Source: Begonia masoniana
Taxonomy: Eukaryota; Streptophyta; Magnoliopsida; Cucurbitales; Begoniaceae
Direction: 5' to 3'
Length of the DNA: 64,000 nt
NCBI GenBank assembly: GCA_022432975.1
Contig: CM039508.1
Coordinates: 47,147,646-47,211,645, forward strand
In this document: positions 1-10,800 of the stretch, piece by piece
Layout of the letters: each line of letters begins with the position of its first letter
Numbering within the stretch: the first letter of the stretch is position 1
Made by a program: the position numbers and the translations under genes
Notes under the pieces: model-generated
The model's database searches: none
Told to the model about the DNA's origin: nothing
The model's input: only the letters and a program-made list of their open reading frames with translations

Positions 1-3000
1 CTAAAAGCTGGAGATGACCTAGTGAAAAAGTTGAGAAGCCTGGCTAAGCATTGTAACGTGCAGCCTTTGTTGTATATGCTTCGTAAGAAAAAGCCAAAAT
101 GGGGGACACCTTTTCCTTGCACGAACCTTACTTTGGCTCTTGGTCAAGCTGGACAGGAGTTCTCGTATGATTGTTACCTTGATCTTCATAGGAGCTTCTT
201 AATTTATAAAAAAAAATTGCTCATTTTTATTATTTATACTCTTTATTTTGCTTCTTATTTTCCCTTTTGTCTATAATTGCTTTGCAAGGATATTGAAATT
301 TATAGCTTTTGTTTGTGGTTAAAAAGTGATCCTTGGCGAGACATTAGACTGATAAATATGTTGTAGAAGGATAATAAGTGCAGTTGAGAGATATTTTGTT
401 CATAAGCAATATTCGTAGCTGCAAGTCTTCTCTGACTGATGAAAATTTTTTGGGATTAGAGTATGATAACCTTCCAGTGTTTTTAGCTTCCCGTTCCATT
501 TTTCCATTTTTTCAATTCAAAAGGATTTTCATTGTCTTAAGTTTCTTAAATTATTTTTGGATTATATTTTGTACCTTATGCATGTCAATCACCTTTTGTT
601 TACCTGAAAAGATTTTTTCTCTTTCAATTTTCAGAGACTTGATCTTGGAAGCAGAAGTGACGGGACCAACTGGTTGGACATGCAACTTTTGCTCTCTATC
701 TGTGCCACATATGCACGTTCACAAGGTGATTTTGTGGTCAAGTTGTGACTATCTAAGAGCATTGCTAGGGTCAGGAATGCGGGAGAGGTATTCGCCCATC
801 ACCTTTCGTTCTCGTTTTCGTTCACGTAAAGACTTGTTTTATTATTTCATTCCTAATGTAGACTGGTCCTGAAAAAAGCCCAATGTCTGACTGATAGTTG
901 AAGTTATATCCTCTTCTATTGACGAGTAAAAATTAGGTGCACTGTTTCATTTCAATAGTGTTCCATTTCTTCCGGTAGATAAAAAAAAAAGTATGTTGCA
1001 GGCCTTTCCTCTCCTCTATTGTTCTTAAATGCATACTTACAGTAGTGTGCTAGGAAGAGCTAGTAACTGATTTTTCCTCGATTAGTAAGGATCATTATAT
1101 TAAGCTACCCTAGTCATAGACTCATATGCATATAGTGTGATAAAGTTAAGGAGAAAAAATGCAGGAAATTTTTAATCATTACTAGGGCTAACCCCTAGTA
1201 AGTTCTATAATCAAAGCCTCTACATCTAGCTCAATATCATAAACATTACCATATAGTGATGAGACGCAGCCTACACAGTAAATTAACAAATAGCTCTTGG
1301 TGTGTGTGAAGAAATAATCTTAGGGTATTTTGAGTATTATATAATATGTCGGCAAAGTTAGTTTTTGAAAAGTTTTGGAGGAAGTTAAAGTTAGTAAGAC
1401 GAGGGTTATTATAGATGGGAAAGATGAGTGTGAAATGAAATGTTAAGGCTATGATAATCATTGATTGAATATTCTTGATAGATTATTAAGATTTTTCGAA
1501 TCTAGCATTATTGCTAAGATTTGTGGTTAGTTTCAAGGTTCTCGTTTGATGTAATTATCGTTTATTTGATACAATAGAGTTCTCTTTTCATCAATGGTAT
1601 CAAAGTCAATACAATCTTGGATCATAAAGGATGGCAACGATCTTGGCAAGGGTCGAGAAAAAACTCAATACTCATGCAACAAAGATTCACCAAGCGGAGG
1701 TCCATGCAGATGGCATACCAAAAATCATCTAATCCTCACCAACTACAATATGAAGGTATTTCAAGTTCAAACCAATTCTTTCTATGGAAGAACCTTCCAC
1801 TGAAACTAAGCAAGGAAAGCACAAATCAGGAGCATGCTAAACTAGGGCTGTCTAATTGGTGGTGGTGTAGGTCCTATGAGTAATGGTCATGTGTCAGAGG
1901 CTGTTGATAAGGAACAACAGAATGTTCAAGATAGTGAAAACAAAGAACGACCCCGTGCACCATTGAAAAATGTCTTAGGACACATCGAAAAACCACAAGA
2001 AGAAACAAAGTTGGACTTGCCTAATCTCGTCAATGAGAAGGGGAGACTCGGTGATTTGTTTTGGCCTGATTGTCGACGAGGAGAAGAAGTTTCGAACTCG
2101 CTGCTGTGGGATGAATGACAAACAACAAGAGACGTTCACCAGAGGCCGAGCTTGAGAAGACTAGACTTCAGGAAGAGGGCCATTGTTTTTCCGACTTGGC
2201 CAAGTCTGCGACAAACTCATCACTAACCAAGGCTTTTTGCGGTCAATAAGCATTGGTTCGAAAGAGGCAGCGAGAAGGTCTCATGAAGGACAGATTGACG
2301 GGGTTCTGGGGTGTTATGAGGGCAACCGTGCATTTTTTGGGGCCGATTGGGCGTTTCTTGTCGGCGGCAAGTCGTGGGTAGTCCAACACAAGGAGTTTCA
2401 ACCACCACCGATTTTGAGGACGTGCAAGGCTGGGGAAGGAAGCTGGAATGTTTTTCTGAAGGTGGCCGAATGTTAGTATTGGGCTGAACTTGGGATTATG
2501 TAAATTGGACTATTTGGGAAGACCCAATTGAAAATGGGAAGAAATTAAGAATTTCTTGGGCAAATAGCTGGGTCCAAGGAACACATTCTCATTCTTTCAC
2601 GAGCCATTCAATTCCCTTGAACAAATGCAAGATAATGCTTGGCAGGGCAACAATACAAGAGGGGGAAGAATTACAAAAAAAAAAAAGGACGAAAGGACAG
2701 GACCAAAGAATTCATGTGATTGTAACTTCAATTCCTACTCATGACCTCGAGGACAAGACTGATTTTGAAGGAGAGAATATTGTTAGGAAATAATCGTAGG
2801 AGTATTTTAGAAATTATATAATGTGTTTACAAAGTTAATTTTTGTTAGTTATTGGGAAGTTTTGGAGGAAGTTAAAGTTAGTAAGAGAGAGTTATTATAT
2901 ATTGGAAAGAGGAGTGTAAAAGCTTATGTTGCTATGATGATCATTGATGAAATGTTCTTGGTAGATTATTAAGGTTTTTCAAATTTAACATTGTTGTTAA

Positions 3001-3935
3001 AATTTATGGTTAGTTTTAGGGTTCTCGTTATATCGTTCGGTTGATATAATAGATTTCTATTCTCAACCGTGTGCCACCAACTCTTGGGTAGCTCATCAAC
3101 CCTACCAGAACTTGCAAACATATCGTGTCCTCTCCCAAGCCCCCACCCCTACCAACAACTTCTAGAACGTTTTACAATCCCAAACGTAATGGGATAATCC
3201 ATAATTTCAGTGAGAAAGTAGGAGAAAATAGGAATCTTTCAAAACCTTTATCATTCAAGAATTTCTTGTCCAAGTCCTATTGCTATTTTGGTAATATTTT
3301 AGTTTCGTGTATCTAGGCATTCTTATGTTTTCATTTATGATTAGCTTTCGTGTCGAGCTAGGTTGTAAGACCACCTGTATTTCTTTTCCTATAGGAGATT
3401 AATAATTACGTATTTGTCAATTTAATTTTTATATCTTGAGAGGATAATTTTTCATTTTGATGCAAGTCTGATTATCATCTAGGAAAAAAAATACCGTTAT
3501 TTATTTATTTTTTCATTTTTGGCCTTTTCTTCATAAAAGAGTTTTTCCGTTTGTTGCAGCCATTCTGGAGTTATTAAAGTTCCTGTCAGTTGGGAAGGCA
3601 TAGTTAAACTAGTGGATTGGATCTATGCTGAAAAGCTACCAAATCCTTTGTCGGGATGTAAATGGGATAATATGAGTGTCAAAGAGAAGGTCCACGAGCT
3701 GCAATCTTACATGGAGCTATATCGGCTTGCCGAGTTCTGGATTTTGCAAGATGTTGGAGATGCCTGCTTTAATGTGATTGTATCTTCTCTTTATTCTTCA
3801 ACAGACCTATCTGTGGAAGTTATCCGAATTGCGGCCGACTGTTCTTTATGGAAGGTGGTTGAAGTCGCAGCGACTATTTTGGCTCCTTCATATCGGCAAC
3901 TTTACAATAACAGACAACTTGATGCACTTGACTGA
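1..3935 (+). CDS. BTB/POZ domain protein, 3' part (At1g04390-like)
   Basis: Three exons are visible: 1-164 (enters in frame from outside the window), 635-787 and 3560-3935. The GT-AG junctions keep frame (phase 2 both times). The joined protein contains the BTB signature: an FSDL start, then PHMHVHKVILWSSCDYLRAL, and SWEGIVKLVDWIY after the last junction. BTB domains typically recruit targets to CUL3 ubiquitin ligases. The product looks like the large plant BTB protein with an upstream armadillo-like part (At1g04390 type), recognised from memory of the family. Intron 2 (788-3559) is inflated by an LTR element. The reading frame stops at 3933-3935, but the +1 frame then reads DELRKYDRAASVQFTLSS to a stop at 3988-3990. 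That suggests a 1-nt frameshift removing the last ~18 residues, or an assembly error. Family call fairly sure; exact orthology less so. Confidence 0.8.
1305..1593 (+). repeat. 5' LTR of the BTB-intron element
   Basis: Direct repeat partner of 2781-3068. It starts TGTGAAGAAATAAT and is followed by the tRNA-primer site. The alignment runs the full length with scattered substitutions and a few indels. Confidence 0.85.
2781..3068 (+). repeat. 3' LTR of the BTB-intron element
   Basis: It starts TGTTAGGAAATAAT immediately after the purine-rich tract. It matches the 5' LTR and is followed by the GTGTG target duplication. Confidence 0.85.
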
Positions 3936-3990
3936 CGAGCTTCGTAAATATGATCGTGCTGCCTCCGTTCAATTCACTCTGAGTAGTTAG

Positions 3991-4765
3991 CGATCCACAC
4001 GAAGGTATTCCTTCTGACCAATGATTTTGAATATATTGAGATTTTAGAGAAGTTTTGCAAGTGCAGTGCGTGATGGCGCCTAAGCTCACTCCTAGGGAGA
4101 TTGTGTAGTGTACACCAAAGTTTGAAGGGAGTCAAAATTGTATCCAATTGTATGCATATGTTTAGAAGTGAATTAGATTGTAAAAAGAGAAGAAAACTAC
4201 ACACAATAAACATAGTTTTGGCTTAGTTGACACACCGATGGTAGTGTAACACTTTTTGAGGGTCATATATTGATATTGTTTTGCCATTGTATATGATGAT
4301 AAATGAAACATTTGATACAAAACTATATGGAATGAAATGGAAACTATCAATATCAACTATTGTTGCCAATTATTGGGATCACTCGGGTTGACTTGCTTAG
4401 CTACACTACGTCTATATTTTAATCTTGTACTTTAAAAACACTGCTGTGCAAATTTGTCACCAATGATGCTGTAACTAATTGCAAGGACCACTCACTCGGG
4501 TTGAAGTGCATTTCTTGATATTTCTACCTCTCCCGTTCCTTCATCTGGCTTATGTTCTTCATGTAGCATTCAGACCGAATGACTATGAAATTACGTCGAT
4601 ACTTCCACATATTACGGGTAACGTAGGAGACATCTCTCTTTTTCCCCCAAGAATCTTTAGAATTACCACTGCTTAGCTTTCAATTTGCCTCTGACCATCA
4701 AATGAAGCAATAAATATTACATGTACATTTAGAGATGACTCCTAATATGTTCTTCTAAAAGTCTC
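3991..4765. other. Convergent intergenic region
   Basis: Shared 3' flank of the BTB gene (+) and the methyltransferase gene (-). It is AT-rich with no convincing coding sequence, repeat or RNA gene. The two 3' UTRs must lie here. Confidence 0.6.
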
Positions 4766-6842
4766 TCATTTGGAGAATCCGGTAATAAATCTTGGGATGC
4801 CTGCAAAGTCAGAGACAACTCTCACTCTGCAGAATCTCCCTTTTCCATCATTTTCCAACAAACTCGCGAGATTCTTGCACTGGGTTTCGCCATTCGTCTG
4901 CAACACGATGACCGAACAAAACAAGTGAGCAGAAATGCGAGTATTTGGAAGCATAACAGAGACCCCACCACTTCATTAACAACTCGACGAGTATGATAGC
5001 TACCGTGATTTAATTATCTACTATATAATGCCGATTTTAGTAGTTTACCATGTGACTACAAGGTTATTTACTTGAAGAATTTCAAAAACTGTCATAGTCT
5101 GCATCTTCAATTACTTGAAAGATTGAAAACTTGAGTAAATTTCGAGATCGAGGGAAACTTCAGTACCTCAAAAGCGAAAAATCCACCGGGTTTCAACATA
5201 GAAGAGACCCCATTGCAGAGATGTAAAAGGTCATCCATGCCATCAGTTCCCCCATCCAATGCATTTTTTGGTTCATGCCTACCAACCTCAGCTTGTAGCC
5301 CGACAATGTCATCGCTTGGTATGTAGGGCGGGTTACTTATAATACCACATACCCGTCTTTCCAAATCTTCCAACGGTTTAAACCAAGAACCCTGTCTTAA
5401 TTCGATCTTTTCCTGATTAATCAATTGTGCAATGAGTTGTAGATTTAATTTGAGAAATATCAAAATAAGGAGGAATGAAATGGAATTCTTTCATAATAAG
5501 CAAGCAAAGCACATTACGACAAGCCAAATATCCTCGTATGACCCTTATATGTTAGACTTTGTTTGCTAGATTAAAATGCATCAACTCGTATTTTTTATAA
5601 GAAACGAAAAATTCATTAAGAAATAATACGAAAGAGCAAAATAAGTGGTCATGACTACGTTTTAGTCGTGTCTATCCAGTTAGATAGAACCATATCGAAA
5701 GGGTAGTCCTTAAAAAGTTCAACCTTTGAGTTGCAAGCGCATTTTTCCGAGAAGTTTCGTACAACATATTCGACACATTTCAAGTAAATTCGTAAAGCCA
5801 TTTAAGTCTGTGCTTCCAAGTCCATACCCACTATCCATATGTACAGAGCTATAGGCTAAAATCTAACTAAATACTAAGAGTGATGCTGAGTTTACTCTAT
5901 AGCTCTACACTTCAATTATCTCGTAACGTGACGTTTACACGTCACTCATTTATTTGGTATTAAGATATTACTCGTGCCAATTAATAATCGTCGCGACAGA
6001 AGATAAGATTAAACTGTAGAATATCCGGGTAAAGTTAATATCATTCTAATACTAATGTTTTCAAAGCACACCAATGAACCCCTTTATTTCCTTCCAACAA
6101 TGTTAGATAAGATATGAGAATGGGGAAAAAGGAATACAGAGCTAACCTGTAATTCATACCTCTGGACATTAAAAGCAGCACAGGCAAGAGCCACGGCGCT
6201 CAAATCAATAGCGATAACCTTAGCGCGAGGCCCTAAAATCCTGGCAATGGCAATGGCAATCGCGCCACTTCCAGTCCCCAAATCAGCCCATAAGCCATTT
6301 CCGAGAGCTTCATCGTCCAAAATCACTTCGTTTACCAAATCCGCAAGGCGCTCAGTCTCTGGCCTTGGAATTAGAACTCCCTCGTGAACGCTCAAAACCA
6401 AATCCCTCCAATGCTCGCACCCAACCACGTACTGAAAAGGCCTCCTCTCGCGAATTCTCTGCTTCCACAGCTCGTAAAGCTCCTCAATACTAATCCTCAA
6501 CTGCACATGTTCGCGATTAAGGCGGCGATTATCGGCGACGCGTAGTTCAGAAGACACCGATTGGTCTGGAACTGCGTCTTCTACGAACCATTGGAGCTCT
6601 CTGAGCAAGATGGCAGAGTCTGGACCATTGTCTGCGTGCACAAACGAAGAGCCAACGTAGGAAGAGAGAGTTTTGGCCCAGTTGTGCCATTTTTTAAGAT
6701 CAGAGAGGGTAGTTGAGTAGATGGGCGGTCTCAGAAATACCGGAGTTTGAGATTTCGGTGAAAGGGAGCATATGGGTAGACTCCGATGAGCGCAGAGACA
6801 AGGTCGGAGCTGGAGGCAGGCGCGCCCCAACCCCAGCACCAT
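4766..6842 (-). CDS. HemK/PrmC-type peptide-chain release factor glutamine methyltransferase
   Basis: Three exons on the minus strand: 6842-6147, 5412-5167 and 4897-4766. GT-AG junctions in phase 0 give 357 residues. The S-adenosylmethionine motif DLGTGSGAI lies near residue 187. The catalytic NPPY (residues 259-262) is the hallmark of enzymes that methylate the glutamine of the release-factor GGQ motif. The C-terminus (FETNGETQC...) follows the family pattern. The N-terminal ~45 residues are rich in Arg, Ser, Leu and Pro with few acids and look like an organelle transit peptide. That fits plant PrmC homologues acting on plastid or mitochondrial release factors (inference). The start is the first ATG of the long open exon. 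Intron 1 (5413-6146) is AT-rich without recognisable genes. Confidence 0.9.
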
Positions 6843-7892
6843 TATCTAGAGCGGGAGCCGAAGATCAGCAAGAAGATGATCAAACTTATATTTTCATCAA
6901 AAAACTCTTTATTTTTTATTTTTAAATAATAATAATTATCTCCAAATCTAATAATTTTAACTAAGTAATTATTGAATTATAATGGGCAATATGGCCTCAA
7001 CCGTCATATTTTCCATAAAAAAGTAACATTTTTTCACTTGTTCATTTTTTTTTTCGAAATGCCTCTCACTGGACCGAACCGGACCAAGTCGGTTCGGCTA
7101 ATTCCACTTTGTTTTTTTTTTTTTTAAATCTTATTTTTCAGAAAAGAAAAGACGATGATTATAATTAAATAAAAAATAAAAAATCAGAGTGTAATTAGTC
7201 GAACCGATCCAGTCTGGTACGATCATGGGCATTCATTTTTTCACTTGTCATTTTTTTTTTCGAAATGCTCTCACTGGACCGAACCGGACCAAGTCGGTTC
7301 GGCTAATTCCACTTTTGTTTTTTTTTTTTTTAAATCTTATTTTTCAGAAAATGAACAAGTGAAAAAAACGTTACTTTTTGGCTGATATTATGACGGTATG
7401 AGCCATATTGTCCATTATAAATATATTAAAGTTGTTTTGGCTTATTATCCAAGTTTACGGTGTAAATTATCGATTTCAACCTACTTGTAAGGCGAAACTA
7501 GGCGAAATTGCAGCGCTAAATTATTTGGGAAAACAGTTTTCTTCTTTATCGTATACTCGTAAGAAATAAGCAGAGGAGAAAAAACGGTACAGATATAGAG
7601 AAGACAACGTCTCGTTATCATCCTAGGGTTCCTCTTCTACTCTTCTTTTCAATTCTCTCCTGCAAAACCTAAAACCTCACAGTCACTGATCCCGAGCTCC
7701 ACTGTTAAATTTTGATTTTCCGATCTTTCTCAAGCTCCACTTTTCTTTTCTGGAAACTCTGCCAATTTCAGCCTATTGACTTCATATTCTGGTTACTTTT
7801 TCAGATTTCGGATATTGATCTTTTTTTGTGTAGTTGTATTGGTGAGATTTCGATTTGATTCTTGTATTCTTTGACGGCGTTGAGTTCTTGGA
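6843..7892. promoter_or_regulatory. Divergent promoter region between PrmC-like gene and PAT1
   Basis: Both flanking genes are transcribed outward from this 1.05-kb gap. The PAT1 side (about 7590-7740) is rich in CT runs, such as CCTCTTCTACTCTTCTTTTC, typical of plant 5' UTR pyrimidine patches. A 430-bp MITE (6984-7413) occupies the centre, so the ancestral shared promoter was about 0.6 kb. Confidence 0.55.
6984..7413. mobile_element. MITE (Mutator-like candidate) with internal direct repeat
   Basis: Terminal inverted repeats of roughly 30-40 bp are visible. The left begins GGGCAATATGGCCTCAACCG and the right, read in reverse, begins GGACAATATGGCTCATACCG. The flanks are ATTATAAT on the left and ATTATAAA on the right, consistent with an 8-9 bp target duplication. 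Inside, a ~115-bp segment (TTTTTTTTTCGAAATG... to ATCTTATTTTTCAG) occurs twice, near 7025-7141 and 7245-7348. It has no coding capacity. The long TIR and 8-9 bp duplication point to a Mutator-like family rather than Tourist or Stowaway. Confidence 0.7.
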
Positions 7893-10800
7893 ATGGAGAG
7901 GTTTGGTGGTGAGTTTATGCTTCAACAGTCGCACAATCAGCGAGGATCTCGAGCAATTCCGACTGAATTCTTCTGGTGCGTTCGTCTTATGCTTTCTTAG
8001 ATATACGTGATTGCTGCCTTTTCGTGATTTATTTGCGCTTTGTTTTCTTCTCTGTAGATACGTTTCAATTTTGTTAACTTTTTGTTTGGATGGAGCATTG
8101 AGCAATTTTGAGTATCGAAATTTCCTTCTAATCAACCGATTCCTTTTTGTGTTTTATTTGACGACGAACTTTACCTGTGTAATTGACAGTATCTAGTTAG
8201 AAACTTTTCATAGAGTTGGCGATTCTAAGTGTTGTGAGGTTTGTTATGTAAAGTGGCTCATATTATTTTAGCTGTGTTACTTCTTCTGAATCGTTGGTCA
8301 TTTATGTCATCTGTTTATGTTACTCTGGAGTAGTCAAAAGTTCTACTCTGGCTTTGGTTCTTTTCTTTATTGTCTAAACATTGTTCAGTCAGGGAAGTGG
8401 AAGTTTGTTTTTGTTTGTTGATTTTCAATTTTTTGGCATTAAATAGATTAGGGATATTCGAGCTGTCAATGTGATTATCATTTCTTACTTTTATTCTTTC
8501 AATTGACATACTGTCAAGTTGATTTGACCTCACAGAGCATTGGTTTTACTTCATAGCATAATATCACATGTGGGTAGAAAGTTGTGAAAACTCTTCGATG
8601 ACGTTTGGGGTTAAACACATATAATTTATTAGAAGATTATATGGGAAAATTAATGATTTGCTGGTACATTCTTTTTACAATGCAGAGAGTACACTCTTTG
8701 ACGCTTCGCAATATGCATTCTTTGGTGCTGGTGAGGAGGTTGAGTTGGGGGGACTAGAGAATGATGAAGATGATGCTCTTGCAGTTGGATTGGAGGAGGA
8801 GTTTCTGTTTGATGAAGAGGTGAATACTTAGTGATTGATTATATTTTTATCTTTTTTTCATTTGTGTTGTCATAGATGTAGTGTTTCTTGGAGATATCAA
8901 ATTAGAATGATGTCTTGGAATGTGTAAACTGTTCGTTTGTTCCTATTATTTTCTTCTCAAAGGTATGTGTGTACAGGGAGAATTTCAGCATGACGCATAT
9001 CTAGTCTTCTTTTAACTAGAGGACTAACTGAATAGTTATAGTGGTAGAAAAAGAAAAAGTTAATGTCATGTTTTGTTTTATTTTAATTAGCTGTTTGATG
9101 CTGCTTTTTAATCTATATCAAGTATGGAGCAAGTTTTCTCTTTAAAAATTATTATGAATGAGCTTTTTAATGTAATATCCTAATAGGCCAAAGACAAATC
9201 TGAATTAAATATTCTCAACCCACTAGTTTAAGCTTTTGAGATTATTAGGTAACTTGTCATGGTATCAAAGCACAAGTTCGAATCTCGACAAAGTAAAAAA
9301 TTAATCTCATTAAAAAAAATTCACATGTAAAGACCAATAAAAAAAATTGATCTACATGTGAAGAGAAATGTTAAGAAAATATACATAATTAAATTATTTT
9401 CAACCCACTAGCTTAATCTTTTGGGATTGTTGGTAACTTGTCACTTCTAATGGTAATGATGGTTGTTCTTTTTCTTTAATATTCCTAATTTTTCTTACTC
9501 TTCAATGCACGATAAAAATTTACTGTTGTTGTTTGTTAGTTTGAAAATTTCTTAAACGCGTGTCTTGAAATGAATTATATACATTTTTAAAACGTGCCTA
9601 TTATTATGTATTTTATTAACCTGTGTCCATAACTTAACTGAATATTATGTGGTTTGGATGCTGCCTTGATTAGCAGCTCCTTTCTAATTAAACTTTTGGT
9701 CATCAAATTGTCAGATCTGTTTATTATGAGTGGTGGGTGTTAATATTTATTGACATGTTTTAAATAAATATTGGAGTGCGTACCGAACTCCTGCTGTTGC
9801 AACTGAACATTCTTATCTATTTTTTTCTTTCAGAGTGAGGATTTCAGATCTCTGTCGGACATTGATGATCTTACTACTACATTTTCAAAGGTCTGATTAA
9901 GGAACCTTACAGAAGTATTTTCTTCTGAGCTTCATCATTTTTTTGTACTTAGAGAAATTGTTAGCTTTAATTATATTTCTATTTATTTGGGTTCCTATTT
10001 ACGTTTATTTTTTGTCTTTTTATGGGTTCCCTCTATATTTAGAATTCTTGTACTGATATTGTTGGTTGCTACCTATATGTTTTTTTCTTATTTTCGCCTT
10101 TTGTTATATGATCATTTTTTCTTGTCTTGTAACAGTTGAACAAGGGTGTTAACGGACCTGGAAACACTGAATTTAATGCCGATAAAAGATCTAGAGAGAG
10201 TAAGTTTACTTTTTCTCACAATTGGTCTTATTTTTTTTTATCATGCTACCATAATGCTAATCCAAGAATTTGCACTAGTCTTATGAATACGAATTTGTGA
10301 TTGAGTTATATTCATCAAACCAATGGCACTTAATCTCTTCAAGTTATGAGAATGTCTAGAGCCCATTACGTTTTGTCAAATCCATGCCCCTTTATTTAAT
10401 CACCTGACTTTGCACACAAAATTTTCATGTGATTACATTGGTAACTTAAATCATTAAATTATGCACCATGAAACAATGCATATAAGAACAAAATCCTTAT
10501 TTCTTTCTGAAAGATGAGACCAAAGTAAACTATATGATCAATAATTCTTCAGCGTCACAATGATTAAACAAAGTACACTCCAACGCATCTGAGTCATTCA
10601 CAAAGTCAATGACCATTTTCTTCAAAAGACGCTGAATGTGTAATAACATAAAGCAAACTGGTGCTTCAACATTTCGATTTGAAATGAAGTGACTCACTTC
10701 GAATTCTTCTTTTATGAGAAGGCTCCATTTCGTATTGAAGTGAAAATGGTGTAACATCACAAGTGATGCTAATCTATATGTTGGGATACATCTATTTCTT

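Larger units (their letters stand above)
1305..3068 (+). mobile_element. Non-autonomous LTR retrotransposon in BTB intron
   Basis: Two similar direct repeats of about 288 bp bound the element: 1305-1593 and 2781-3068. The first is followed directly by a primer-binding site complementary to initiator Met-tRNA (TGGTATCAAAG at 1595-1605). Just upstream of the second is a purine-rich tract (GAAGGAGAGAA). A 5-bp target duplication GTGTG is found at 1300-1304 and 3069-3073. The ~1.2-kb interior has only short gag-like fragments (for example 1876-2118) and no reverse transcriptase, so it needed proteins from a partner element. The LTRs differ at many positions, so the insertion is old. Its sense orientation inside the intron matches the host gene. 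Confidence 0.85.

Noticed and set aside
7782..8533. Several 60-117 aa ORFs near the PAT1 start
   Set aside because: They lie in the 5' UTR or intron 1 of PAT1, on either strand, with no recognisable domain.
9235..9310. Possible tRNA gene in PAT1 intron 2
   Set aside because: Box-like GGTATCAAAGC and GTTCGAATC are present but no cloverleaf or anticodon arm can be formed; it fits a SINE-like repeat.
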